DNA of 64,000 nt from Pukyongiella litopenaei (GCF_003008555.2 NZ_CP027665.1:1922001-1986000), one strand, 5' to 3'. Numbered from the stretch's first letter, positions 42,594 to 52,719 are shown. The notes: a model not told the origin generated them from the letters alone. Program-made: numbers and translations.

Positions 42594-42969
42594 CTCCGGG
42601 CCGAATTGCGCCCGATTTGGCTTTGCACCCGGACGGGCACGGCACCGGGCGAGGACCGACGATCCGCGCCCGAGGGAGCGGCGCGGACCGTCGCGTACCG
42701 GAATGCCTGAAGGTAGGGAAACTGCCTCGCCGGTCGGTGTTTTCTGTGTCGACCTGGCATGTGCCGCAATGGTGCGGCGGCTTGGACAATGACGCGACAG
42801 GTGTAGCGCTTCGGGCTGGGCCGAAACCTTGACTTACGTCAAATCCGACAAAAAAACTAAGAATCGCTCATGTGGTTTTTTCACCGTCCTGGCAGGATGT
42901 TACAACAGCAATGCCGTTGGCAAGGCGCTGCGTTTCATGTGGTGGATCGGCGCTGTGCCCGCGGCGCTG
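42594..42969. other. Intergenic region between nnrS and the TonB receptor gene
   Basis: 376 bases with no credible gene. It should contain the receptor promoter, including the FNR/NnrR-like box at 42829-42842, and a long 5' untranslated region of about 200 bases if that box is used. No riboswitch consensus was recognised. Confidence 0.5.
42829..42842. promoter_or_regulatory. FNR/NnrR-type box
   Basis: TTGACTTACGTCAA is a perfect dyad (TTGAC-N4-GTCAA) matching the TTG-N8-CAA consensus of CRP/FNR-family regulators such as FnrL, NnrR and Dnr. It is 243 bases upstream of the annotated TonB receptor start. Confidence 0.65.
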
Positions 42970-44244
42970 TCATTCACCGACCGCGATGTCGGCGGTGGCG
43001 AATCCGGCATCGCCTGGCAGCGGCGCCGGATCGCCCAAAGGCGGCCGCAGGAAGACCGGCAGGTAAGCGGCGAGCCAGGTCAGGAACGCGCCCGCCCAGA
43101 GCACGGAGGCCAGCGGCAGGCTGCGTTCCAGCCAGGCCAATCCCGTGACGCCGTCGATGCCGATGCGGAACACCAGGGATGCCAGCAGCAGGACACCCGC
43201 CAGCCGGGTCTGCCAGGGCACCGGCAGGCTATGGTTGGCATGCAGGAGCCCCGCGACCGAATAGACCGCCAGCACACCGAGCCCGAGCCCGCCCATCAGC
43301 GCCACATGCAGCCCGTCATAGAGGCTCCAGCCGGCGCCGAGCGCGGCAGTTCCGATCATCATCAACCCGCTTCCCGCCAGCGCCGAACTGCCGGTCAGCA
43401 GCAGGATTTCCGCCCGGAACGATTGCCGCCCGACGAAACCTTCGGCAACGCGGTCCATGAACCCGGCCCCGGCGGCGATCCAGAGAAATCCGGTGACCGT
43501 CTCGTTCAGCCCCGCCAGTGTGCCCGCCATGGCCAGCAGGATCAGGCCGGGCGCCAGGTTCAGCCGGCCGGGATGCGGACGGAAGGGCGAACTGCGTTCT
43601 GTCGGGTCGAGCACGAGATTGGTGACCGGCACGGCGATCCGTGCCAGCGCCAGGCCCAGGACGCCGAGAAAGCCGAAACCGAACATGTAGGTTGATTGCT
43701 GCGCCAGGTCGATGTCGCCAAGGGCAAATGCCAGCCGGCTGGTGGCCATGGCGCCAAACAGCAGCATCAGCCAAAAGACAAAGGCCAGCAGGATGTCGGT
43801 TTTTCGACGCCACGACAATTGCAGCAGGTAGAGGATCAACGCGCCCATCCAGAGCAGATCGGCGGCCCCGCCCAGCATCCCGATGCCGTCCCAGCCGAGG
43901 AATCCGACGAGGCGCGCGATGCCCCAGAGCGCGGCGAGCCACCACAGCGGGCGACCGCGCAACGGTGCCGTATCGGTCCACTCTGGCGCGGCGGTGGTCA
44001 GAAAGCCGATCAGCGCCGCGCCATAGGCCCCGACCAGGAGTTCGTAGCCATGCCAGATGCTCGCCGGCACCATGCGCGCCATTGGCAGGTCGAGCCCCTG
44101 CACCAGCACCCAGATCAGCGGCCAGAGCGCCGCATGGATCGCACCGAGCGGAAAGAACAGCCGGAACCCTTCATGCCCGAGCCAGCCCAGCGGTGTTCGC
44201 GGCACCGGGCCGGACGGCCCTTCGTGAACCGGTCCACAGCTCAT
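42970..44244 (-). CDS. nnrS: NnrS family membrane protein
   Basis: 424 aa, about 12 hydrophobic segments. Starts GWLGHEGFRLFFPLGAIHAALWPLIWVL and carries SIWHGYELLVGAYGAALIGFLTTAAPEWT, then GLHVALMGGLGLGVLAVYSVAGLLHANHSL. The conserved His residues (GHE, HA, WHGYE, LHVALMGG) are the family's probable haem/copper ligands. NnrS is expressed with denitrification genes and protects against nitric oxide. Its start overlaps the ABC ATPase gene by ATGA, which is unusual company for NnrS. Confidence 0.88.
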   Translation of the reverse strand: MSCGPVHEGPSGPVPRTPLGWLGHEGFRLFFPLGAIHAALWPLIWVLVQGLDLPMARMVPASIWHGYELLVGAYGAALIGFLTTAAPEWTDTAPLRGRPLWWLAALWGIARLVGFLGWDGIGMLGGAADLLWMGALILYLLQLSWRRKTDILLAFVFWLMLLFGAMATSRLAFALGDIDLAQQSTYMFGFGFLGVLGLALARIAVPVTNLVLDPTERSSPFRPHPGRLNLAPGLILLAMAGTLAGLNETVTGFLWIAAGAGFMDRVAEGFVGRQSFRAEILLLTGSSALAGSGLMMIGTAALGAGWSLYDGLHVALMGGLGLGVLAVYSVAGLLHANHSLPVPWQTRLAGVLLLASLVFRIGIDGVTGLAWLERSLPLASVLWAGAFLTWLAAYLPVFLRPPLGDPAPLPGDAGFATADIAVGE

Positions 44245-44990
44245 GCGATCTGCCTTTCGTCCACGTCGTGGATATGCAGGAACGCCGGGTCATTGCGCCT
44301 GACATCCTGGGTCCAGTCGTGCAGCCAGCGGTCCGAACGGTCAGAGATCGGCAGCACCAGTTCCCGGTCGCCAAGGATTCCGTTGCCACGGGTATCGAGC
44401 ACTGCAACGCGGTGGGCGACACGCGCGGCTTCCATCAGGTCATGGGTAATGAACAGGCCCGACAGATCGCCGCTGGCACAAGCCGCAATGACGATATCCT
44501 GCATCCGCCGCTTCAGCGCCACATCGAGCGCGGTGAATGGTTCGTCAAAAAAGATGAAATCCGGTGCCGTGACCAGGGCACGGGCAATCGACACCCGCTG
44601 TTTCATGCCCCCCGACAATTCGGATGGGTATTTCACCATGTCGTCGGGTTGCAGCGCCACCTGCCCTGCAACCCGGCGCAGTCGGTCGCGATGAAGCCGG
44701 CGCGGAACACCTGCCATTTTCAGGGCGAAACGGATATTTGCCTCGGCCGTGGCCCATGGCATCAGCGCCGGATCCTGAAAGATCATCGCGTGGCGCGCAT
44801 AGCCACGATGGATGCGCCCGGCGCGGGCCTCGATCAGTCCGGCGGCGATATGGGCAAGGGTCGATTTTCCGCAGCCCGAGGGGCCGACCAGCGCAACGAT
44901 CTCGCAGGCATTCACCTGCAGGTCGATCCCGTCGAGGATGGTGCGCCCGAAAAAGGCGTGCCCGACCTTGTCGAGACTGAGGACGCTCAT
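44241..44990 (-). CDS. NitT/TauT-type ABC transporter ATP-binding protein
   Basis: 249 aa from the ATG at 44990, which overlaps the permease stop (ATGA); an earlier in-frame ATG at 45026 is not needed. Walker A VGPSGCGKST, Q-loop FQDPALMPWATAEANI, signature LSGGMKQRVSIARAL, Walker B FIFFDEPFTALD and switch His (FITHDLMEAAR). The Q-loop WxTAxxNI form is typical of nitrate/taurine/aliphatic-sulfonate importers. It drives uptake with the next two upstream genes. Confidence 0.9.
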   Translation of the reverse strand: MSVLSLDKVGHAFFGRTILDGIDLQVNACEIVALVGPSGCGKSTLAHIAAGLIEARAGRIHRGYARHAMIFQDPALMPWATAEANIRFALKMAGVPRRLHRDRLRRVAGQVALQPDDMVKYPSELSGGMKQRVSIARALVTAPDFIFFDEPFTALDVALKRRMQDIVIAACASGDLSGLFITHDLMEAARVAHRVAVLDTRGNGILGDRELVLPISDRSDRWLHDWTQDVRRNDPAFLHIHDVDERQIA

Positions 44991-45817
44991 CGCTTGATCC
45001 CCCACGGTCGGTCGGCCCTTCGCCATGTTTCCACCTCGCCGCGCACGGGCTGCACCAGCCCGTATTCGACTGCGATCAGCAGCGCCACCGCCGCGAGCAC
45101 CCAGGCCAGCGCCTGCGCGATGTCGAGGTTGATCCGCGCGTCCGCCAGGGCGCCGCCGATCCCACCGGCATTGGCCAGAAGCTCTGCCATCACGGCCACC
45201 TTGACCGAGGTCCCGAGCGCGAGACTGCAGGCCGGGAACAACGACGTCGAAATCTGCGGCAGGGCGATGCGCAGGAACCGTTTCACCGGGCCGGCGCCGA
45301 ATGCCTCGGCCATACGATCAAGAAGCGGGTCGCGGGTGACCACCCCCTGCGCGGCGCCGACGAAGACAACCGGCAAGGCGGCGACGAGGATCACCGTGCG
45401 CACGGTGGCGTCCGAGCCACCGAACCAGATCATCGCCAGGACGATCCAGGCAATCGGCGGCACCCCCAGCAGCACGGTCACCAGGGGCCGGGCCAGCCGC
45501 ATCGTCGCCGGCGAATAGCCCGCCGCGATGCCCGCGATGGTGCCGATCGCGGTCACCAAAAGGAAACCGCTGAGCGCGCGCTGCAGCGTCAGAAACGCCA
45601 GCGATTGCGCGTCCGGATCGCGCATCAGACGACCCATCTCGGCCAGCGTGTCGAGCGGCGCGGTCAGGATGAAAGGGCCGTAGGCTTCGTGCCCGGCCTG
45701 CCAGATAGCGGCCAATACGGCCAGCGCCGCCAGCCCGGCCCAGCCCGACCAGAGATAGTGAAGGGCGCGGCCAAGCCTGTCGGCGAGAATGGCGCGGATT
45801 CGGTGGCGTGGCATCAT
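44987..45817 (-). CDS. NitT/TauT-type ABC transporter permease
   Basis: 276 aa, six membrane segments. The EAA region is DPLLDRMAEAFGAGPVKRFLRIALPQISTSLFPACSLALGTSVKVAVMAELLAN, the standard BPD_transp_1 loop of the TauC/SsuC family. It sits 42 bases after the binding-protein gene and overlaps the ATPase gene. Confidence 0.9.
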   Translation of the reverse strand: MMPRHRIRAILADRLGRALHYLWSGWAGLAALAVLAAIWQAGHEAYGPFILTAPLDTLAEMGRLMRDPDAQSLAFLTLQRALSGFLLVTAIGTIAGIAAGYSPATMRLARPLVTVLLGVPPIAWIVLAMIWFGGSDATVRTVILVAALPVVFVGAAQGVVTRDPLLDRMAEAFGAGPVKRFLRIALPQISTSLFPACSLALGTSVKVAVMAELLANAGGIGGALADARINLDIAQALAWVLAAVALLIAVEYGLVQPVRGEVETWRRADRPWGIKR

Positions 45818-45859
45818 GCGACCCGTGCGGTGCGGGCGGCTATTGGCCGCCCGCCGTTT

Positions 45860-46849
45860 TCAGGAAAGGTAGAAGGCATCATCGGGCAGCTTGCCCCCGA
45901 TCCTGGCCATGTCGGCCCCGGCCATCGCCGTGAGCATCCTTTCGACATCGCCGCGCGCCTCGGCCGCGGGTCGCGCCACCAGGTTGCAATGTGGCACCGA
46001 GGCCGCCAGCAAGGGCGCAGGCATACCAAGCGGCGCAGCTGCATTGTCGGCGGCGGCCTGCGGGTCCGCCAGCGTGTCGCGGGTTGCCTGCGCAATCGCG
46101 TCCAGCAACGCCGGGATCATATCGCCATGCGCGTCGATGAACGTGCCGGTCAGGGCCAGCCCGGCCTGTGGCACCACCGGCGCAGCGCCGGACATGGCGC
46201 CCCAGGCCTGCTGGATGTCGATGACACGGGAGATGGTCTTGCCGGCCGTCCTAGCCTTGAGGATCGCGGCGGTAGAGGAAGGTTCCGCAGCCAGCGCGGC
46301 ATCGACGCGGCCGGCCAGCAGCAGCTGCATCGCTTCGATCGGGGTGCCGGCGTAGGAAATGTCGAGATCGCTGTCCAACGCCAGACCGGCGTGTTCGAGC
46401 AACTGGGTCAGGATGATCTCGGGCGTGTCGCCCCGGAACGGGACGGCAACGGTCTTGCCCTTCAGATCCGCGACAGAGGAAATGCCCGTGTCATTGCTGA
46501 TGACATATAGAAGACCATTGGTCATCACGTTGGCCAGCCGGATTGGAAAGCCGCGATTGTAGAGGTTCGCCGCCGCCTGAACCGGCACGACCGACAGCTG
46601 GATCGACCCCGACGTCAGCCCCGCACGCAGTTCGTCCGGGGTCCGCCAGGCGGTGAAGCTGGCGGCGGTGGCGATGCCGTCGAAGCGTCCCGATGCCACC
46701 GCATGGGCCAGGGTGACCGAAGGGCCTGCAGGCGGGCCATAGAGCGCGAGTTCAGCAGTTGCCGCGGCGGCCGCACCGGTCAAAACAGGCATGGCGGCGG
46801 CGGCTCCGAACAGACCCAGCGCCGTCCGACGATTGAAGCGATCCGTCAT
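45860..46849 (-). CDS. ABC transporter substrate-binding protein (NMT1/SsuA-like)
   Basis: 329 aa. The N-terminus (MTDRFNRRTALGLFGAAAAM to AAAA) is a twin-arginine-type signal, so it acts in the periplasm. AYGPPAGPSVTLAHAVASGRF-like start, IQLSVVPVQAAANLYNRG and VADLKGKTVAVPFRGDTPEIILTQLLEHAGL followed by EAMQLLLAGRVDAALAAEPSS are the hallmarks of the nitrate/sulfonate/thiamine-precursor binding group. The ligand is unknown. The first gene of the nnrS operon; an FNR-type box lies 126 bases upstream of its start. Confidence 0.88.
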   Translation of the reverse strand: MTDRFNRRTALGLFGAAAAMPVLTGAAAAATAELALYGPPAGPSVTLAHAVASGRFDGIATAASFTAWRTPDELRAGLTSGSIQLSVVPVQAAANLYNRGFPIRLANVMTNGLLYVISNDTGISSVADLKGKTVAVPFRGDTPEIILTQLLEHAGLALDSDLDISYAGTPIEAMQLLLAGRVDAALAAEPSSTAAILKARTAGKTISRVIDIQQAWGAMSGAAPVVPQAGLALTGTFIDAHGDMIPALLDAIAQATRDTLADPQAAADNAAAPLGMPAPLLAASVPHCNLVARPAAEARGDVERMLTAMAGADMARIGGKLPDDAFYLS

Positions 46850-46974
46850 TGGTTTCTCCAGAAATTCGACGATTCGTTGATTTGGCTGAACATTTTTGCC
46901 TTTGCCGCCGATGGCGACTCGCAGGTTGTTCCGGCTTCACTGTGCACGCAATAGCATCGCCGGGTTCTGGCTCC

Positions 46975-46988
46975 TTGACTTATGACAA
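46975..46988. promoter_or_regulatory. FNR-type box upstream of the ABC-nnrS operon
   Basis: TTGACTTATGACAA matches TTG-N8-CAA and differs from the other box (42829) at three of 14 positions. Its centre is about 132 bases upstream of the binding-protein ATG. The sequence around it is AT-rich and promoter-like. Confidence 0.55.
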
Positions 46989-47012
46989 AAATACTCGGGT
47001 ATTAGCCCTATG

Positions 47013-47255
47013 TCAGATCGTCGCGATAACGAACGTGGCGACGGGGCGCAAATCGCGGTCCGGCCGGGCCACCAACGCCATGATGCCGATGGCTTCGGGC
47101 ATGGCGCAGGCCAGGAACTTCACGCCGCTGTCGCGCCGCTGTCACGCAGGGTCTGCAGGAAGGCGGCGTTACGGCTGAGGCGGTCGGGCTTGGCGATCAC
47201 CAGTGTGGCACCCGCGAGGCGCGCGAGCTTCAGAGCCTTGTCCAGTTTGGGTCGA
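47013..47255 (-). pseudogene. Serine recombinase (resolvase) fragment
   Basis: One frame reads ALKLARLAGATLVIAKPDRL, then SRNAAFLQTLRDSGA, and a shift of frame continues as VKFLACAMPEA-IGIMALVAR, ending at 47013. The KPDRLSRN-AAFLQTLRDSGV pattern belongs to the recombinase family found in Rhodobacterales plasmids and islands. Both ends are missing and a small duplication (GCGACAGCGGCG-like) breaks the frame. It is a relic. Confidence 0.7.
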
Positions 47256-47395
47256 TCGCCATCCTCCGTGCGGCAAACCCCAGACCGGATTTTCCCGGCC
47301 GCGCGGTCGAGAACCGCTCGCAGGAGATGAAGGTGATTTCGTTGATCACCCCGGCCTTACAGTTCTCAAACTGGACCACTCAAATGGGACTGATC

Positions 47396-47475
47396 ACCGG
47401 CAGAGCTTTCGTTCATTGCGATCGGCCAATGCGGCCTTGAGCGGAATCGAGACGATCCAAACGGTCACGCGCGGG
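47396..47475 (+). pseudogene. 3' fragment of an IS6-family transposase
   Basis: The frame RQSFRSLRSANAALSGIETI followed by QTV is the C-terminal part of an IS6 transposase. It abuts the left inverted repeat of the next IS6 copy (47476). It is the segment that the neighbouring copy has lost, so it is likely the tail of an older element into which another inserted. Confidence 0.7.
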
Positions 47476-48203
47476 GGGACTGTTGCGTTAATCACGGTTC
47501 GTCGCGAGGCTGTGGCTCTGGAGGTCCATCATACCGCGTAAATCATTGTTCAAGCACCACCGCTTTCCGCGCGATATCATCCTTTGCGCAGTGCGCTGGT
47601 ACCTGAGGTTTCCGCTCTCGTACCAGGATGTCGTCGATCTTCTTGCGGAGCGTGGCATCACGGTTGACCGATCGTCCGTCTATCGCTGGGTTCAGAAGTT
47701 TGCGCCGGAACTGACGAAACGAACCGAGAAGCATCTGCGCCGGGCGAGCCTCGATTGGCACGTTGACGAGACGTATATCCGCGTCGGCGGCAAGTGGCGT
47801 TATCTATGGCGCGCAGTCGATGCGAACGGCCAAATGGTTGATTTCCGCCTCACCGCGCGGCGGAATGCCAAGGCCGCGAAAGTCTTTCTCCAAAAAGCGA
47901 TCGAGCGTGTACGGCTCTACCGGCCGGCGACGATCTGCACGGACAAAGCCCATGCGTATCGGTGCGTGATCCGCGAGAGCAATCACCGGTGCGATCCACA
48001 CTTTGACAGCATCCGGCACATCGACCGAAAGTGGTGCAACAACCTCATCGAGACCATCCGAACCATCAAGCGCGGACACATCCATCACAAGCTGCCGGGC
48101 GTCAAAGGCGAGATCGAATTCATCCGCGGACCGTTCGATGTCGCTGCCTGACCCCTGGATCCTGCCCAGCTACTGAGAACGAGCGAAAGTAATGCAACAG
48201 TCC
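47476..48203 (+). mobile_element. IS6-family insertion sequence, internally deleted (728 bp)
   Basis: Bounded by GGGACTGTTGCG (47476) and GCAACAGTCCC (to 48203), inverted. It encodes one transposase frame (47546-48151). It is shorter than typical IS6 elements (about 790-880 bp) because about 30 codons are missing internally. No target duplication is visible. Confidence 0.85.
47546..48151 (+). pseudogene. IS6-family transposase with internal deletion
   Basis: 201 aa. It contains the HTH, the catalytic Asp in WHVDETYIRVGGKW, the second Asp in ICTDKAHAYR and the following Glu in CNNLIE. The usual segment after NNRIE (DHAALKRLLGYRQSFRSLRS and the following residues up to IETIR) is absent; instead CNNLIETIRTIKRGHIHHK joins directly. 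The GTG start used by the sister copy is GTC here, so only a TTG at 47546 remains. It is probably inactive. Confidence 0.75.
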
Positions 48204-48357
48204 CCTTTCGAGCTCGCCCCGGTCGAACTGCTGGACATAGGTGATCGTTCTCCCCCACATCCCCCGAGACCGGGATCGTGAACATCAGCGCCGGTTCCCG
48301 GAAACGCGCCGACCCGCGCGATGGTTTCGTGAAGGGGCCCGGTTGCCAGCGGCCGCG

Positions 48358-49356
<999 letters not shown>

Positions 49357-49411
49357 GCCGGGCACGCCGCACTGCGACGGAATGTAAACAATTGTAATCC
49401 CCTACCGGTGA

Positions 49412-49443
49412 TTGACATTCCCACGTTAACTATCCCAACGTGG
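49412..49443. promoter_or_regulatory. Divergent promoter with inverted repeat
   Basis: TTGACA (49412-49417) resembles a -35 box for the amidohydrolase operon. CCACGTT (49421-49427) and AACGTGG (49437-49443) form a 7-bp dyad with a 9-base spacer in the middle of the divergent promoter region. A repressor or activator site is likely. Confidence 0.5.
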
Positions 49444-49469
49444 CGCCGGACTGAAAGGGAAAGACCGCG

Positions 49470-51092
49470 ATGACCGCCTACGCCGCCGACACCATCCTGC
49501 ACAATGGCACGATCTGGCGCGGCCATGCCGAGGGCACCTGCTCGGCGCTGGCGATCTGGCAGGGGCGCATCCTGGCCACCGGCGACGACGACGCGATGCA
49601 GGCGCTGCAAGGCCCCGGAACGCGGATGATCGACCTTGGCGGGCGCTTTGCCACGCCGGGGCTGAACGACGACCACCTGCATCTCATGCCGCTCGGCATC
49701 TCGATGGGCTGGATCGACGCCAGCCCCGAGGCCGCGCCGACGCTCGCGGCGCTGCAGGAGGCGATCCGCGCCCGCGCCGCCGACACGCCCAAGGGCGAGT
49801 GGATCATGGCGCGCGGCTACGACCAGGTGAAGCTCGACATCGGCCGGCACCCGGACCGCAGCGAACTGGACCAGGCCGCACCCGACCACCCGGTGGTGCT
49901 GATCCGCGCCTGCGGGCATGTGTCGCTGGGCAATTCCATGGCGCTGGACCTGGCCGGGATCGACGAAGACACGCCAGTGCCCGCCGGCGGGGTGATCGAG
50001 AAGGTCAACGGCCGGCTGACCGGCCTGGTCGCCGAGACCGCGCAGGAGCTGCTGCGGGGCGCGCCGGGCGCACCGACCGTGGACGAGCTTGTCGAGGCCG
50101 CCGAACGCGCCGGAAAATACCTGCTGAGCCAGGGCATCACCTCGTGCATGGATGCCGCGGTGGGCATGGCCGCGGGGTTCGACGAGATCCGCGCCTATCA
50201 CCTGGCCAAGCGCGACGGGCGCCTGCCGGTGCGGGTCTGGCAGGTGCTGCTGGGCGATCCCGGGCAGAACGTCGTCGACCGCTGCTTCGAGGCCGGGCTG
50301 GTGTCGGGGGTGGGCGACGACATGCTGCGCGTCGGCGCGGTCAAGATTTTCCTCGACGGTTCGGCCGGCGGCCGCACCGCCTGGATGCGCCAGCCCTACC
50401 TGGGCGATGACGGCGAAACCGGGGTGCAGATCCTGCAGGACAACCAGCTGCACGACCTGGTGCTGCGCTATCATTCGATGGGCTATCAGTTGGCCTGCCA
50501 CGCCATCGGCGATGCCGCCATCGGGCAGCTGATCGGCGCCTATGAGGCGGCGCTGGCCGACACACCCGATCCCGACCGCCGCCACCGGATCGAGCATTGC
50601 GGCTTTGCCACCGCGGACGACAACCGCCGCATGAAGGCCGCCGGCATCTACCCGGTGCCGCAGCAGGTGTTCCTCTACGATTTCGGCGACAGCTACATCT
50701 CGGTGCTGGGCGAGGCGCGATCCAAGCCCAGCTATCCGCTGAAGACCTGGCAGGACATGGGGTTCCGCCCCGCCACCGGCAGCGATGCGCCGGTCTGCAA
50801 GCCCGACCCCTGGCCGAACCTCTACAGCATGATCACCCGCAAGACCTGGAAGGGCACGGTGATGGACGACACCGAATGTGTCACCATCGAGGACGCCCTG
50901 CGCGCCTATACCGAGAACAGCGCCTTTTCCCAGAAGGCCGAGCAGGTCAAGGGCCGGCTGATCCCCGGCCAGCTCGCGGATATCGCGGTGTTTTCGCGCA
51001 ACATGCTGACCGCGACACCCGAAGAAATCCTGAACGACACCCATTGCACGATGACCATCCTGGGGGGAGAGATCGTGCATGAACACGCCTGA
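49470..51092 (+). CDS. YtcJ-type amidohydrolase (Amidohydro_3)
   Basis: 540 aa. The HxH metal motif is LNDDHLHLMP, with later RACGHVSLGNS, ILDGS-like IFLDGSAGGRTAWM, the metal-binding histidines in LACHAIGDAAI and RIEHCGF, and the catalytic Asp in ATGSDAPVCKPDPW. The family hydrolyses N-acyl or N-formyl amides and cyclic amides. A dipeptide ABC importer follows directly, so it likely acts on imported N-substituted peptides or amines. The start follows a GAAAGGGAAAG ribosome site. Confidence 0.88.
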   Translation: MTAYAADTILHNGTIWRGHAEGTCSALAIWQGRILATGDDDAMQALQGPGTRMIDLGGRFATPGLNDDHLHLMPLGISMGWIDASPEAAPTLAALQEAIRARAADTPKGEWIMARGYDQVKLDIGRHPDRSELDQAAPDHPVVLIRACGHVSLGNSMALDLAGIDEDTPVPAGGVIEKVNGRLTGLVAETAQELLRGAPGAPTVDELVEAAERAGKYLLSQGITSCMDAAVGMAAGFDEIRAYHLAKRDGRLPVRVWQVLLGDPGQNVVDRCFEAGLVSGVGDDMLRVGAVKIFLDGSAGGRTAWMRQPYLGDDGETGVQILQDNQLHDLVLRYHSMGYQLACHAIGDAAIGQLIGAYEAALADTPDPDRRHRIEHCGFATADDNRRMKAAGIYPVPQQVFLYDFGDSYISVLGEARSKPSYPLKTWQDMGFRPATGSDAPVCKPDPWPNLYSMITRKTWKGTVMDDTECVTIEDALRAYTENSAFSQKAEQVKGRLIPGQLADIAVFSRNMLTATPEEILNDTHCTMTILGGEIVHEHA

Positions 51093-51126
51093 ACGGGCAC
51101 AACATCACAGGGAGGAAACCACAAAG

Positions 51127-52719
51127 ATGTTCAGACAGATCACCCTCGCGGCCGCGCTGGCGGCCGGCACCGCCTGCGCGGCATGGGCCGCCGATCCGCA
51201 ATCCGGCGGCACGCTGAATTTCGTGGCGCCCTACGGGTCGAGCTTCGGTACGCTCGACATCCACACATCGCCTTCGACCCAGGACGAGTTTCCCGCCAAG
51301 GCGATCCACCGCAGCCTCTACCAGTGGAATTCCGAGGAAAGCCGCCCGGAGCTGGAACTGGCGACCGAGGTCGAGGCGTCGGACGACCGCACCGTGCACA
51401 CCTACAAGCTGCGCGAGAACGCGGTGTTCCACAACGGCACGCCGCTGACCGCCGATGACGTGGTCTATTCCTACGAACGTGTGGCCAACCCCGCCAACGC
51501 CTTTCCCGGCGCGCGGTATTTCTCGGACCTGGTCGGGTTCGACGCCTTCGTGAAGGGCGAGGCCGAGCATATCGAGGGGATCGAGAAGATCGACGATCAC
51601 ACGATCGCGCTGCATTACAACAACCCGACCGAACCGGGCTATGACCTGATGAAGACCAACGCCGCGATCTATCCCGCCGGGCTGGCGGATGATCCCGGTT
51701 TCATCTCGCACCCGATCGGGCTGGGCCCGTTCAAATTCGTCGAGAATGTCCCCGGCAGCCGGGTCGTGGTCGAGAAATTCGACGATTTCTACAAGGACGG
51801 GCAGCCCTACCTGGACAAGATCAACATCGTGCTGCTGGGTGATGCCTCGGCCCGCGACGTGGCGTTCCGCAACAAGGAAATCGACGTGTCGGTGCTCGGT
51901 CCGTCGCAATATGTCGCCTACCAGGCCGATCCGGAACTCAAGGACAACCTGCTGGAAGTGGCCGAGGTCTATACCCGCCATATCGGGTTCGATCCCGATT
52001 TCGAACCCTTCTCGAAGAAGGAAGTGCGCCAGGCCTTCAACCACGCGATCAATGCTGACCTGATCATCGAGAAGCTGGTCAAGAACAAGGCCTATCGCGC
52101 CTCGGGCTGGCTGCCGATCTCGTCGCCGGCCTTCGACAAGGACATGGCGCCCTATGCCTATGACCCGGAAAAGGCCAAGAAACTGCTGGCCGATGCCGGC
52201 TATCCCGACGGGTTCGACTTTGAAATCACCGCGACCCAGAACGAAAGCTGGGGGCTGACCATCGTCGAGGCGATCATCCCGATGCTGCGCGAGGTGGGCA
52301 TCCGCGCCACCGCCAAGCCGGTCGAGTCCTCGGTGCTGGCCGAGATCGTGCCGCAGGGCGATTTCCAGGCCTTCATGTGGTCGAACCTGTCCGGTCCGGA
52401 CGATTATGGCATCATGAAATGCTACTATTCGAAAACCCCGCAGAGCAGCTGCAACTATACCGAGTTCAACAATGCCGAATTCGACAAGCTGTTCGAGGCG
52501 GCGGGCGACGAAGCCGATGCCGCGAAAAAGACCGACCTGCTGCGCCAGGCCAACAACATCGTCCAGGAAGAGGCGCCGCACTGGTTCTTCAACTACAACA
52601 AGGCGGTGATGGCCTATCAGCCCTGGCTGCACGGGCTGCAGGCCAACGCGACCGAACTGGCGATCCAGAACTACGAAGAACTCTGGATCGACGACACCGC
52701 GCCCGACTCGCGCAAGTGA
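51127..52719 (+). CDS. Dipeptide-type ABC transporter substrate-binding protein
   Basis: 530 aa from the ATG at 51127 with GGGAGGA upstream; the in-frame 51079 start is inside the previous gene. Signal peptide MFRQITLAAALAAGTACAAWAAD. The SBP_bac_5 domain shows DDRTVHTYKLRENAVFHNGTPLTADDVVYSYERVAN and later SHPIGLGPFKFVENVPGSRVVVEKFDDFYKDGQPYLDKI. It delivers the substrate for the downstream permeases. Confidence 0.92.
   Translation: MFRQITLAAALAAGTACAAWAADPQSGGTLNFVAPYGSSFGTLDIHTSPSTQDEFPAKAIHRSLYQWNSEESRPELELATEVEASDDRTVHTYKLRENAVFHNGTPLTADDVVYSYERVANPANAFPGARYFSDLVGFDAFVKGEAEHIEGIEKIDDHTIALHYNNPTEPGYDLMKTNAAIYPAGLADDPGFISHPIGLGPFKFVENVPGSRVVVEKFDDFYKDGQPYLDKINIVLLGDASARDVAFRNKEIDVSVLGPSQYVAYQADPELKDNLLEVAEVYTRHIGFDPDFEPFSKKEVRQAFNHAINADLIIEKLVKNKAYRASGWLPISSPAFDKDMAPYAYDPEKAKKLLADAGYPDGFDFEITATQNESWGLTIVEAIIPMLREVGIRATAKPVESSVLAEIVPQGDFQAFMWSNLSGPDDYGIMKCYYSKTPQSSCNYTEFNNAEFDKLFEAAGDEADAAKKTDLLRQANNIVQEEAPHWFFNYNKAVMAYQPWLHGLQANATELAIQNYEELWIDDTAPDSRK

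Noticed and set aside
42594-42969. A cobalamin or other riboswitch upstream of the TonB receptor
   Set aside because: I could not find conserved boxes such as a B12 box or TPP element. The FNR-type dyad is the only clear signal.
48204-48357. A gene or second IS end between the IS6 copy and the DmpA gene
   Set aside because: Short frames in this 150-base stretch have no start signal or motif. It is probably more mobile-element debris.
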